64,000 nucleotides of DNA from positions 310,001-374,000 of the forward strand of contig NZ_JALEGV010000012.1 of the NCBI RefSeq assembly GCF_022763245.1, in the 5' to 3' direction. Made by a program: the position numbers and the translations under genes. This document shows positions 48,603 through 56,971 of the stretch, one piece after another. Source of the DNA: Oricola sp. (GTDB taxonomy: Bacteria > Pseudomonadota > Alphaproteobacteria > Rhizobiales > Rhizobiaceae). Numbering within the stretch: position 1 is the first letter of the stretch; each line of letters begins with the position of its first letter. The notes beneath the pieces are model-generated. The model was not told the DNA's origin, searched no databases, and was given only the letters and a program-made list of their open reading frames with translations.

Positions 48603-48644
48603 CTTATGCGCTTCACTGCCTGTCGCCACAATGACCTTTGTCAA
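48603..48644 (-). promoter_or_regulatory. Candidate Fnr/FixK-type promoter of the N-ATPase operon
   Basis: On the minus strand TTGACAAAGGTCAT (48631-48644) is a degenerate Fnr-type box (TTGAT-N4-ATCAA). CATAAG at 48603-48608 would be the -10; a start near 48596 puts the box at -41.5, the class II activator position, with a 25-base leader before atpD. Confidence 0.35.
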
Positions 48645-48775
48645 TTCGGAGCGCAGCGGATGGGGGCAAACAGCATTCGGCGGCGCCGCAAGAAATGCGA
48701 CACCGCCGGACTCGATTGCAGACTGGAAGAAAATGCGTCGGCGATATGCGCGCCGATCGCCGGCGCAGCAGCCTG

Positions 48776-48976
48776 TCAGAAGGCAGTGCCCGGTTTGACG
48801 CCGATCGCCTTGAAGATCATCGCTGCCGGACAGAAGCCGGTGAAGGCCGACTGGATCTGGTTGAAGCCGATGAAAACGGTGAACCAGAGGAAATAGGGCG
48901 ACACATACCACGTCAAGAAGACGGAAAGCAGCGTCATCAGACCTGCGAAAGCCAGCACCATACGGTCGAGGGACAT
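48776..48976 (-). CDS. DUF2892 / YgaP-like small membrane protein
   Basis: This 66-residue protein has two hydrophobic helices and the DUF2892 features: MSLDRMVLAFAGLM at the start, then FLTWYVSPYFLWFTVFIGFNQIQSAFTGFCPAAMIFKAIGV, read in parts, with the F-C-P motif. Such proteins often lie by rhodanese or sulfide-oxidation genes. AAAGGAG precedes the ATG. It is downstream of sqr on the same strand and has its own promoter candidate, so it is probably part of sulfide handling at the membrane. Confidence 0.88.
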   Translation of the reverse strand: MSLDRMVLAFAGLMTLLSVFLTWYVSPYFLWFTVFIGFNQIQSAFTGFCPAAMIFKAIGVKPGTAF

Positions 48977-49032
48977 CTGAACCTGAACTCCTTTGATGTC
49001 GCGCCCGCCGAACGCTCGGCGGGCTCCTCAAT

Positions 49033-49078
49033 CATATATGTAATTCTTGGTATATATGTCAAGTCTTATATTTGACTT
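49033..49078 (-). promoter_or_regulatory. AT-rich promoter of the DUF2892 gene with overlapping inverted repeat
   Basis: On the minus strand a perfect -35 (TTGACA, 49057-49062) is followed after 18 bases by TATATG (49033-49038). AAGTC (49061-49065) and GACTT (49074-49078) form an inverted repeat over and above the -35, suiting a repressor or activator site. The stretch is far more AT-rich than the rest of the window. Confidence 0.5.
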
Positions 49079-49091
49079 TCCTTATATACAA

Positions 49092-50387
49092 TCAGGCATC
49101 CTCGATCTCGAACTTGACCTCCTTGAGCTTCTGAATGCCCAGCGCCTGCATGGCGAGGCGTTCATAGGCCGGTTCGGATTTGCCGGACTTGATCTTGTGG
49201 ATGAAATATTTCTCGAAGGCGATCTTCGCCAGATGGACCCACTTGCCGGACGACGACCAGTTGACGTTGCGCGGCGGCAGTTGCGGCTGCGCGACGAAGG
49301 CGATGCCGGAATCGCCGAAATCGGCCAGACAGACCGCGTTCCAGGTCCCCTGCGCGTCCGGTTGTTCGCCGCGCACCAGCTTGCCGATATTGTGCGCCGT
49401 GGCCGTGACCATGGATTCGATCATGAAACCGGTCTTCGGCACGCCGACCGGAACCGGTGTCGGCCCCATCGGCGGGATCGCGACGCACACGCCGACCGAG
49501 AAGATCTCCGGGAATTTCGGGTTCTGCTGGTGCTTGTCGACGACAATGAAGCCGCGTGGATTGGTCAGCCCCTCGATGCCGCGCACCGCCTCCACGCCGC
49601 GGAACGCCGGCAGCATCATCGAGAAGGCGAAAGGCAGTTCGTGATTGGTCTTCACCGAGCCGTCCTCGGCGACTTCCGTCACGAACATCTTGCCATCTTC
49701 GACCCTGTCGACCTTGGCGTTGTTGATCCACTTGATGTGGTGGTTGCGCATCTCGCTTTCGAGCAGGCCCTTGGTGTCGCCGACACCGTCGAGGCCCAGA
49801 TGGCCGACATAGGGCTCGGAGGTGACGAAGGTCATCGGCACCTTGTCGCGGACCTTGGCGTCGCGCAGCGCCTTGTCGAGGATGAAGGCAAACTCGTAGG
49901 CCGGTCCGAAACAGGACGCGCCCTGCACGGCGCCGATGATCACCGGACCGGGATTGGCGACGAGCTTGTCGAAGGCCGTCTTTGCCTGCACGGCATGATC
50001 GACATGGCAGACGGATTGCGTATGCCCTTCCGGCCCGAGCCCCTCGATCTCGTCGAAAGCAAGGTCGGGCCCGGTCGAAATCACCAGGTAGTCATACGCG
50101 ACGTCAGAACCGTCGTTCAGTTCGATGCGCTTTTCCTCGGGATGTACCCGCTTGGCGCCCTGCGAATAGAGTTCGATGTTGCGCCGCTTCATCACGCCCG
50201 TCAGGTCGACCTCGATGGCGTCCTTCTCACGCCATCCGACAGCCACCCACGGATTGGAGGGGACGAACGAATATTTGCTCCCGTTGGTGACAACGGAAAC
50301 CTTGTGTTCCTTCGAGAGTTCCTCGCGAACCTCGTAGGCCATGATCGTGCCGCCCAACCCGGCACCCAGAACGACGACATGCGCCAT
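49092..50387 (-). CDS. sqr: Sulfide:quinone oxidoreductase, type I
   Basis: This 431-residue flavoprotein oxidises sulfide to sulfur or polysulfide and reduces quinone at the membrane. It begins with the FAD motif VVVLGAGLGGTIMAYEV. The three cysteines needed for the reaction are at C127 (SVCHVD), C159 (GASCFGPAYEF) and C353 (AVCLADFG), the numbering of the Rhodobacter capsulatus type I enzyme. TPVPVGVPKTGFMIESMV is a type I signature. GAGGAG lies seven bases before the ATG at 50387, which is why this start is preferred to the ATG six bases earlier. Confidence 0.96.
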   Translation of the reverse strand: MAHVVVLGAGLGGTIMAYEVREELSKEHKVSVVTNGSKYSFVPSNPWVAVGWREKDAIEVDLTGVMKRRNIELYSQGAKRVHPEEKRIELNDGSDVAYDYLVISTGPDLAFDEIEGLGPEGHTQSVCHVDHAVQAKTAFDKLVANPGPVIIGAVQGASCFGPAYEFAFILDKALRDAKVRDKVPMTFVTSEPYVGHLGLDGVGDTKGLLESEMRNHHIKWINNAKVDRVEDGKMFVTEVAEDGSVKTNHELPFAFSMMLPAFRGVEAVRGIEGLTNPRGFIVVDKHQQNPKFPEIFSVGVCVAIPPMGPTPVPVGVPKTGFMIESMVTATAHNIGKLVRGEQPDAQGTWNAVCLADFGDSGIAFVAQPQLPPRNVNWSSSGKWVHLAKIAFEKYFIHKIKSGKSEPAYERLAMQALGIQKLKEVKFEIEDA

Positions 50388-50463
50388 ATGCATACTCCTC
50401 CAGCGAGCCCTGATCGGGGCACCAACAAAAGATGAGTCCTGCATGCGACGAAACACGGGCGCA

Positions 50464-50477
50464 TTGATCCGTATCAA
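50464..50477. promoter_or_regulatory. Perfect Fnr/Anr/FixK-type box upstream of sqr
   Basis: TTGAT-CCGT-ATCAA is a full match to the TTGAT-N4-ATCAA consensus of the Crp/Fnr family. It lies 77 bases before the sqr ATG in the 350 bases between sqr and the divergent BMP gene. No clear -10 can be seen at the standard distance on either strand, so the regulated direction is unproved, but sqr is nearer. Confidence 0.7.
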
Positions 50478-50620
50478 CGGCTGACCGAACGGAAGCGCCC
50501 GCTTCTGCGACAAATCGCCGTCGATCGCCGCATCCGCGCCGCTCTCGGCCGGTCGCGGCGTTCCCTCCGCACCCCGCATGATCCCGCTGCCGGCCACGCC
50601 CGTGACGTTCGGTCAGGGTA

Positions 50621-50648
50621 TTGGTTTTCCGGATGATTCCGGCATAGT
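50621..50648 (+). promoter_or_regulatory. Candidate promoter of the BMP-type importer with an inverted repeat in the spacer
   Basis: TTGGTT (50621-50626) and CATAGT (50643-50648) are 16 bases apart. CCGGA-TGAT-TCCGG (50629-50642) is a perfect dyad lying between them, where a repressor or MerR-like protein could act. The remaining 200 or so bases from 50388 on hold the sqr leader and the Fnr-type box but no gene. Confidence 0.4.
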
Positions 50649-50737
50649 GTCGTTTGCGTGCAGCCTCGCGAAGGTTGGGTCTTGCAAATCACGTCCGGGT
50701 TATCTTCAATCCGGCCTTCATTCCCAGGGAGTATCCT

Positions 50738-51766
50738 ATGATTCACAAGAGCAGACTTATGGGCGGCGTTGCGATTGCGACGGCGCTGCTTTTCGGTTCG
50801 ATCTCTTCGGCCGCAGCCTTCACCGCCTGCCAGGTGACCGACACCGGCGGCATCGACGACGCGGGCTTCAACCAGACCGCCTGGAAGGGCGTCGAAGACG
50901 CGATGGCTGAAAAGGGCATCGACGGCCGTTTCCTCGAGAGCCAGGCCGAGACCGACTATGAGGCCAACCTGAATTCGCTGCTCGGCGGCGACTGCGACGT
51001 GATCATCACCGTCGGCTTCCTGATGGGCGACGCCACGAAGGCCGCCGCGGAAGCCAACCCTGACCAGAAGTTCTCCATCGTCGACTTCGCCTACGACCCG
51101 ACGATCCCGAACGTCGTCGGCCAGGTCTTCGCCACCGAGCAGGCCGCTTTCCTCGCCGGTTACCTTGCTGCCGGCATGTCCGAGACCGGCGTGATCGGCA
51201 CCTTCGGCGGCATCAACATTCCGCCGGTGACCGTCTTCATGGACGGCTTCGTGCACGGCGCGGCCTATTACAACGAGAAGAAGGGCACGGAAGTGACCGT
51301 TCTCGGTTGGGATCCGGAAGCCAAGGACGGCCTCTTCACCAACAACTTCGAGAGCCTGGACGACGGCCGCACCTTCGCCCAGAACCTCTATGACGAAGGC
51401 GCCGACATCGTCATGCCGGTCGCCGGACCGGTGGGCCTCGGCTCGGCCGCCCTTGCCGACGAACTCGGCACCGACAAGCTGAAGATCGTCGGCGTCGATG
51501 CCGACCAGTATCTCACCGACACCGAGAAGCAGCATGTCTACCTGACCTCCGTGCTCAAGCGCATGGACGCCACGGTGCAGGCCGTCATCGACTCGGCCAT
51601 GGACGGCAGCTTCGAAGGCGGCCTCACGGTCGGCACGCTGGAGAATGACGGCGTGGGCCTCGCCCCGTTCCACGACTTCGATGACGCCGTTCCCGCCGAG
51701 CTGAAGTCCGAGCTTGAAGAGATCAAGGCCGGCATCGTCGACGGCTCGATCACCATCGGCGGCTAA
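50738..51766 (+). CDS. BMP family ABC importer substrate-binding protein
   Basis: This 342-residue BMP-family (basic membrane protein/PnrA) binding protein has a signal peptide (residues 1-27, LFGSISSAAA) and the family hallmarks VTDTGGIDDAGFNQTAWKG near residue 34, a DCDVIITVGFLMGDAT stretch and the FLAGYLAAGMSETGVIGTFGGINIPPV stretch, read in parts. BMP proteins bind purine nucleosides or related compounds. The cysteine region FTAC does not fit a lipobox, so it is probably released into the periplasm. GGGAGTATCCT precedes the ATG at 50738. Three importer genes follow on the same strand. Confidence 0.94.
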   Translation: MIHKSRLMGGVAIATALLFGSISSAAAFTACQVTDTGGIDDAGFNQTAWKGVEDAMAEKGIDGRFLESQAETDYEANLNSLLGGDCDVIITVGFLMGDATKAAAEANPDQKFSIVDFAYDPTIPNVVGQVFATEQAAFLAGYLAAGMSETGVIGTFGGINIPPVTVFMDGFVHGAAYYNEKKGTEVTVLGWDPEAKDGLFTNNFESLDDGRTFAQNLYDEGADIVMPVAGPVGLGSAALADELGTDKLKIVGVDADQYLTDTEKQHVYLTSVLKRMDATVQAVIDSAMDGSFEGGLTVGTLENDGVGLAPFHDFDDAVPAELKSELEEIKAGIVDGSITIGG

Positions 51767-51780
51767 GCCCGCCTCTTGCC

Positions 51781-51813
51781 GGCCCGCCGCCGCCATGAGC
51801 GCGGCGGCGGGCC
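51781..51813 (+). promoter_or_regulatory. Perfect 13-bp intercistronic hairpin after the binding-protein gene
   Basis: GGCCCGCCGCCGC and GCGGCGGCGGGCC form a perfect stem around CATGAGC, 14 bases after the binding-protein stop. No T-run follows, so it should act as a stabilising or attenuating element keeping binding-protein mRNA in excess. The same design occurs at 11262-11288 in an unrelated importer. Confidence 0.75.
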
Positions 51814-51841
51814 TGTCCGTGCAACTGGGGAGACCAACGCG

Positions 51842-53353
51842 GTGGACGTTGAACTGAGGGGCATCACCAAGCGCTTCGGGCCGGTCACGGCCAATGACAA
51901 TGTGAACCTCACGATCCGCGCGGGCGAGGTTTTGGGACTGCTGGGCGAAAACGGCGCCGGCAAGTCCACCATGATGAACATCCTGTCCGGCCTCTACTCG
52001 CCGGACGAAGGCCAGATCCTGATCGACGGCAAGCCGGTCGATTTCGAGGGGCCGGGCGACGGCATCGCCGCCGGCATCGGCATGGTCCACCAGCACTTCA
52101 TGCTGGTTCCCGTCTTTACGGTGGCCGAAAACGTGATTCTCGGCGTCGAGCCGACCGGACGGCTGGACTATCTCGACCTGAAGACGGCGCGCGCGCAGGT
52201 GCGCGACATCAACGACAAATACGGCCTTGAGGTCGATCCGGACGCGCTGATCGAGGAATTGCCGGTGGGCATCCAGCAGCGCGTCGAGATCATCAAGGTG
52301 CTGTTCCGTTCGGCCGAAGTGCTGATCCTCGACGAGCCGACGGCGGTGCTGACCCCGCAGGAGGTCGAGGACTTCTTCGGCATCGTCAAATCGCTGCGCG
52401 ACGCCGGCAAGGCGATCGTCTTCATCACCCACAAGCTGCACGAGATCCTCGAGATCGCCGACCGCATCAACGTGCTGCGCGGCGGCCGGATCACCGGCGA
52501 AGGCGATCCGAAATCGCTGACCGAACAGCAGCTTGCCGAAATGATGGTCGGCCGCCCCGTTTCCTTCGACGTGCAGAAAGCGCCCTTCAAGCCAGGCGAG
52601 ACGCTGCTTGAAGCGCGCGATCTGGTCGTGCTGAACGACAATGACGACATCGCGGTCGATCGCGCCAGCTTCCACATCCGCTCGGGCGAGGTCGTCGGCA
52701 TCGCCGGCGTCCAGGGCAACGGCCAGTCTGAACTCATCGAAACACTCACCGGACTGATGCACGCCGCCAGCGGCAGCGTCAGTTTTCTCGGCAAGGACGT
52801 CACCCACGCGTCAGCGCGCGAACGTCACCGCATGGGCATGGCGCATGTGCCCGAGGACCGTCACAAGTCCGGCATGATCGCCAATTTCACGATCTACGAG
52901 AACATGGTGCTCAACACCTATTACGAGGACCGCTTTTCCAGCGGACCAAGCATCAAATGGCCGGAGGTGCTGAAGACCGCGGCGAAATATTCAGTCGATT
53001 TCGACGTGCGTACGCCGTCGATTTATCTGAAGGCCGGCAATTTGTCGGGCGGCAACCAGCAGAAGATGGTCGTCGCCCGTGAACTGGAGCGCGAGACCAA
53101 GCTGGTCATCGCTTCCCAGCCGACGCGCGGTCTCGATGTCGGTTCCATCGAATATATCCACAAACGCCTGATGGAGGCGCGCGACGAAGGCGACGGCGTG
53201 CTGATCGTCTCCTCCGAGCTTGACGAGATCATGTCGCTGTCCGACCGCATCCTGGTGATGTTCGAAGGCCGGATCGTAGCCGAATTCGACACAGCGGCAG
53301 GGCCGGTCGACAAGAATGCCGTCGGCCTGGCCATGGCGGGAGTGCATGCATGA
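51842..53353 (+). CDS. BMP-type ABC importer ATP-binding protein (double ATPase, GTG start)
   Basis: This 503-residue double ATPase is of the BMP/NupA class. The first domain has Walker A GENGAGKST and LVPVFTVAENVILGVEPTG, with the signature replaced by LPVGIQQRVEIIK; the second has VQGNGQSELIETLTG and LSGGNQQKMVVAREL. The start is the GTG at 51842: GGGGAG lies nine bases before, and the homology begins at MDVELRGITKRFG. The longer frame from a TTG at 51776 crosses the hairpin and is rejected. It overlaps the first permease by four bases (ATGA). Confidence 0.94.
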   Translation: MDVELRGITKRFGPVTANDNVNLTIRAGEVLGLLGENGAGKSTMMNILSGLYSPDEGQILIDGKPVDFEGPGDGIAAGIGMVHQHFMLVPVFTVAENVILGVEPTGRLDYLDLKTARAQVRDINDKYGLEVDPDALIEELPVGIQQRVEIIKVLFRSAEVLILDEPTAVLTPQEVEDFFGIVKSLRDAGKAIVFITHKLHEILEIADRINVLRGGRITGEGDPKSLTEQQLAEMMVGRPVSFDVQKAPFKPGETLLEARDLVVLNDNDDIAVDRASFHIRSGEVVGIAGVQGNGQSELIETLTGLMHAASGSVSFLGKDVTHASARERHRMGMAHVPEDRHKSGMIANFTIYENMVLNTYYEDRFSSGPSIKWPEVLKTAAKYSVDFDVRTPSIYLKAGNLSGGNQQKMVVARELERETKLVIASQPTRGLDVGSIEYIHKRLMEARDEGDGVLIVSSELDEIMSLSDRILVMFEGRIVAEFDTAAGPVDKNAVGLAMAGVHA

Positions 53354-54489
53354 GCGATACGACCAACCAGCAAGACTTGATGCGCAAGCTCATGCAGCGC
53401 GCCGCACCGGGCCGCGCGGAGTTCGAGGATCTGGTCATCGTGCCGATCTTCGCCGTGATCGTCGCACTGATCGTCGGCGCGCTCATCATGCTGGCGACCG
53501 CCGTGGACATCGCCACGATCGGCAAATCCTACCTCGCCCTCCTTTACGGGGCGGTCGGCTCGCTCAACGCCATCTCCGAAACGCTGACATCGGCGATCCC
53601 GCTTGTGCTTTCAGGCCTTGGGCTCGCTCTGGGTTTCCGGGCCGGCCTGTTCAACATCGGCGCCGAGGGCCAGATCATCGTTGGCGGCATCGCAGCCGTC
53701 ATCGTCGGCTTTTCGTTCGAGGGCCTGCCCTGGGTCATCCATCTGCCCCTCGCCCTGATCGCCGGTGCCGTGGTCGGCGGGCTCTATGCGTCGATCGCCG
53801 GCTGGCTGCGCGCCACGACGGGGGCGCATGAGGTGATCTCCACCATCATGCTCAACCTCATTTCCTATCGCCTGCTCGACTACATGCTCAGCCTCAGCTG
53901 GATGCAACGCGAAGGCCGCTCCGACCCGGTCTCCAAATCAGTGGTGCCGAGCGCCGAATTGCCCCGCCTCCTGACGGATATCGATCCCAACCTGCGCCTC
54001 CATGCCGGCATCTTCCTGATGATCGCCATGGTCCTGCTGGTCCACTGGCTGCTGTTCAAGACGAAGATCGGGTTCGAGTTCCGCGCCTCGGGCGAGAACC
54101 CGGATGCGGCCCGCTATGCCGGCATGCGCGCCTCGCTGATCATCGTCCTCGCCATGGCGACGGCCGGCGCACTTGCAGGCCTCGCCGGCGCCAACCAGGT
54201 GCTTGGCGTGCTGGAGCGCGCGACGCCCGGCTTCTCCGCCGGCATCGGGTTCGACGCGATCTCAGTCGCCCTGCTCGGCCGGTCGCATCCCGTCGGCGTG
54301 CTCTTCGCGGGCTTGCTCTTCGGCGCGCTGGAAGCCGGCGGCAGGCAAATGCAGGTCGATGCCGGGGTCTCGATCGACCTGATCGGCATCATCCAGGCGC
54401 TCATCATCGTCTTCATCGCGGCACCGCTTCTCGTCCGCGCGATCTTTCCCTGGGGCTTTCAGAAGCCCGCGTCGGGACGCAAGGAATAA
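53350..54489 (+). CDS. BMP-type ABC importer permease 1
   Basis: This 379-residue permease has about eight to nine membrane segments. ISETLTSAIPLVLSGLGLALGFRAGLFNIGAEGQIIVGG, read in parts, is the BMP-importer (NupP-like) core, and HEVISTIMLNLISYRLLDY and FDAISVALLGRSHPVGV confirm the class. It pairs with the permease six bases downstream. Confidence 0.94.
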   Translation: MSDTTNQQDLMRKLMQRAAPGRAEFEDLVIVPIFAVIVALIVGALIMLATAVDIATIGKSYLALLYGAVGSLNAISETLTSAIPLVLSGLGLALGFRAGLFNIGAEGQIIVGGIAAVIVGFSFEGLPWVIHLPLALIAGAVVGGLYASIAGWLRATTGAHEVISTIMLNLISYRLLDYMLSLSWMQREGRSDPVSKSVVPSAELPRLLTDIDPNLRLHAGIFLMIAMVLLVHWLLFKTKIGFEFRASGENPDAARYAGMRASLIIVLAMATAGALAGLAGANQVLGVLERATPGFSAGIGFDAISVALLGRSHPVGVLFAGLLFGALEAGGRQMQVDAGVSIDLIGIIQALIIVFIAAPLLVRAIFPWGFQKPASGRKE

Positions 54490-54495
54490 TCGGCC

Positions 54496-55767
54496 ATGAC
54501 CGCAGCTTCGACGACCGACACCGCGTCCGGCACCAAGATGGAAACCCACAAGGACCGCCAGGCGCGCATCTATGGCGCGGTCCTGCTCGGGCTGGCCGTG
54601 CTCGTGGCCGGCGTTTTCGCGCTGGATACCGCCGGGGACGCGACCTTCCGCCTGTCGCGGCCGCGTGATCCCTGGGTCGTCCCTGACCTTGTCGTGCCAG
54701 CAGCGCCGTTCAATTTCTTTGTCGCTGCGGTGCTCGCCTTGCTCGGTCTGCGACAGTTCATGCGCGGCGGCTTCAAATGGTCGACCGTCTCGATCGCGAC
54801 GGGTTTCGCCATTGCGGTCGCCGCCTTCCTCGTCTGGGCGACGGCCGGCAAGTCCTTTTCCCTGACCGGCATGTTGTCGGCCACCGTCGTCGCCGCCGTC
54901 CCGATCGCGCTCGGCGGCCTGGCCGGCGTGCTGTCGGAACGCGTCGCGGTCGTCAACATCGCGATCGAGGGCATGCTCTTGGCCGGCGCCTTCACCGGAG
55001 CGCTGATGGGATCCCTGCTCGGCGGTTGGGGAGGCCTCCTTTGCGCCGTTCTCGTCGGCGGCATGTTCGGCTTCATCCTCGCCGCGCTCGTCGTCACCTA
55101 CCGCATGGACCAGATCATCGCCGGCGTGGTGATCACCCTCTTCGTGATCGGCGTCACCTCCTATGTGTCCAGCCAGGTCTTTTCGGAGTATCGCTTCCTC
55201 AACAACGCGCCGGTGTTCCGCGCCTGGAAGATCCCCCTTCTCGGCGACATTCCGATGATCGGCCCGGTGCTGTTCAACCAGAACCTCTTCGTCTACGGCG
55301 CGTTGATCCTGGTGTGTGCGGCCACCTACTACCTGTTCCACACCCGCTACGGGCTGCGCGCCCGCTCCGTCGGCGAACATCCGCGCGCCGCCGACACGCT
55401 CGGCATCAACGTCTATCGCACCCGCTACATCAACGTGACGCTGGCCGGCATGGTCGCGGGCTTCGGCGGCGCCTGGTTCACGCTCGGCTCCGTCGGCCGC
55501 TTCGACGAGAACATGACGGGCGGCCTCGGCTATATTGGCCTGGCCGCGATGATCTTCGGCCGCTGGCATCCGGTCGGTGCCTTGATGGCGGCCCTGATCT
55601 TCGGCTTTGCGGATTCGCTGCAGCAGAAACTGGCCATCGTGCGCACGCCGATCCCGTCGGAATTCCTGGCCATGGCGCCCTATTTCGCCACCATCATCGT
55701 CGTCGCCGGCTTCGTCGGTCGCTCCCGTCCGCCGGCAGCCGATGGCAAGCCCTACGTCAAGGAATAG
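54496..55767 (+). CDS. BMP-type ABC importer permease 2
   Basis: This 423-residue permease (NupQ-like) is longer than usual (about 310), because of an N-terminal extension of roughly 120 residues with two extra hydrophobic stretches before ATVVAAVPIALGGLAGVLSERVAVVNIAIEGMLL, read in parts. YIGLAAMIFGRWHPVGAL closes the core. The ATG at 54496 lies six bases after the first permease. It ends the four-gene importer. Confidence 0.93.
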   Translation: MTAASTTDTASGTKMETHKDRQARIYGAVLLGLAVLVAGVFALDTAGDATFRLSRPRDPWVVPDLVVPAAPFNFFVAAVLALLGLRQFMRGGFKWSTVSIATGFAIAVAAFLVWATAGKSFSLTGMLSATVVAAVPIALGGLAGVLSERVAVVNIAIEGMLLAGAFTGALMGSLLGGWGGLLCAVLVGGMFGFILAALVVTYRMDQIIAGVVITLFVIGVTSYVSSQVFSEYRFLNNAPVFRAWKIPLLGDIPMIGPVLFNQNLFVYGALILVCAATYYLFHTRYGLRARSVGEHPRAADTLGINVYRTRYINVTLAGMVAGFGGAWFTLGSVGRFDENMTGGLGYIGLAAMIFGRWHPVGALMAALIFGFADSLQQKLAIVRTPIPSEFLAMAPYFATIIVVAGFVGRSRPPAADGKPYVKE

Positions 55768-55784
55768 GCGCAGCCTTCTCAGGC

Positions 55785-55815
55785 AAAAAAAGGCCGGACG
55801 CTTTCGCGCCCGGCC
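55785..55815 (-). terminator. Intrinsic terminator after ligC
   Basis: On the minus strand GGCCGGGCGCGAAAGCGTCCGGCC forms a hairpin with one mismatched position and is followed by seven Ts. It ends the ligC message; the plus-strand importer lies on its other side and is not given a T-run. Confidence 0.9.
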
Positions 55816-55844
55816 CGCTCGGCGTCCCCCGCCTCGCTTGAACC

Positions 55845-56789
55845 TTATTTGAACGACCGCTCGACCTTGTCCAGCGTCTCCATGGCAGGCAGCACCTGCG
55901 CGACGCTCGAATTCGGCTCGCGGCCTTCCTTGACCGCCGACACGAACTCGCGGTCGATCAGTTCGATGCCGTTGTTCGAGACCGCCACGCCGGACAGGTC
56001 GATGGGCTTGTCATAACCGTCGAAGAGGTCGTCGTAACGCGCCAGATAGGTGCCGTTGTCGCAGATATAGCGGAAGAAGGTGCCGAACGGCCCCTCATTG
56101 TTGAAGCTGAGCGACAACGTGCAGATCGCGCCCGACGGCGTCTTCATGCCGATCGTCATGTCCATGGCAATGTCCAGGTCCGGATGCAACGGCCCCTGCA
56201 GGCCGAAGGCTTCGGAAGCCGTCTCGCCGGTCTGATACTGGAACAGATCGACGGTGTGGCAGGCATGGTGCCACAGCAAATGGTCGGTCCAGCTACGCGG
56301 CTCGCCCTTCGCATTGGTGTTGGAACGACGGAAGAAATAGGTCTGAACATCCATCTGCTGGATCTTCAGCTCGCCAGCGACGATCTTGTTATGGATCCAC
56401 TGGTGCGAGGGATTGAAGCGGCGCACCTGCCCGGCCATCGCGACCAGCCCGGTTTCCTTCTGCTTGGCAACGACGGCCTGACTGTCGGCAAGGCTGTCAG
56501 CCATCGGAATCTCGACCAGCACATGCTTGCCGGCGTCCATGCACTGGATCGCCTGGGCGGCATGCATCTGCGTCGGCGTGGAAAGGATGACGCCATCGAC
56601 GTCGTCGCGCGCCAGGCACTCGGCCAGATCGGTCGCCGCGTGGCCGATGCCGCGCTCGGCGGCCAGGGCGTCGATCTTCTCGCGCGTCGGTCCCATGACC
56701 GAGGTGACTTCGACACCGTCGATGTTGGACAGGGCGTCCAGGTGCTTCAATCCGAAGGCGCCATATGCGCCGGCGACACAAATTCTCAT
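55845..56789 (-). CDS. ligC: 4-Carboxy-2-hydroxymuconate-6-semialdehyde dehydrogenase
   Basis: This 314-residue Gfo/Idh/MocA enzyme oxidises the LigAB ring-cleavage product to 2-pyrone-4,6-dicarboxylate. It is LigC-specific: VLVEIPMADS replaces the usual E-K-P, and NPSHQWIHNKIVAGEL, IQQMDVQTYFFRR, WTDHLLWHHACHTVDLF and FFRYICDNGTYLARYDDL follow. The ATG at 56789 has GGAGGAAA just before it. It is 182 bases after the LysR gene; that gap holds AATTG-CCTATT-CAATT (56946-56961), a possible promoter element. A terminator follows. Confidence 0.95.
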   Translation of the reverse strand: MRICVAGAYGAFGLKHLDALSNIDGVEVTSVMGPTREKIDALAAERGIGHAATDLAECLARDDVDGVILSTPTQMHAAQAIQCMDAGKHVLVEIPMADSLADSQAVVAKQKETGLVAMAGQVRRFNPSHQWIHNKIVAGELKIQQMDVQTYFFRRSNTNAKGEPRSWTDHLLWHHACHTVDLFQYQTGETASEAFGLQGPLHPDLDIAMDMTIGMKTPSGAICTLSLSFNNEGPFGTFFRYICDNGTYLARYDDLFDGYDKPIDLSGVAVSNNGIELIDREFVSAVKEGREPNSSVAQVLPAMETLDKVERSFK

Positions 56790-56971
56790 CGCTTTCCTCC
56801 AGTCGTTGTCGTGTTCGTCAGGGCCATCGGCAACAATGCCGCGCACCGCAAGGCGCCGACGACCGCCCGCATAAGCTGGCGATCCACGGCGCAACCGGCT
56901 TCCGGCCCTCACATTGTCGATCGCTGCTTAGCATCCCCTTGATCGAATTGCCTATTCAATTGCATCGACGC

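Noticed and set aside
50474-52807. 777-codon open frame on the minus strand opposite the BMP binding-protein and ATPase genes
   Set aside because: It is antisense to clearly coding genes with family motifs. Long antisense frames are common in GC-rich DNA; it has no recognised domain.
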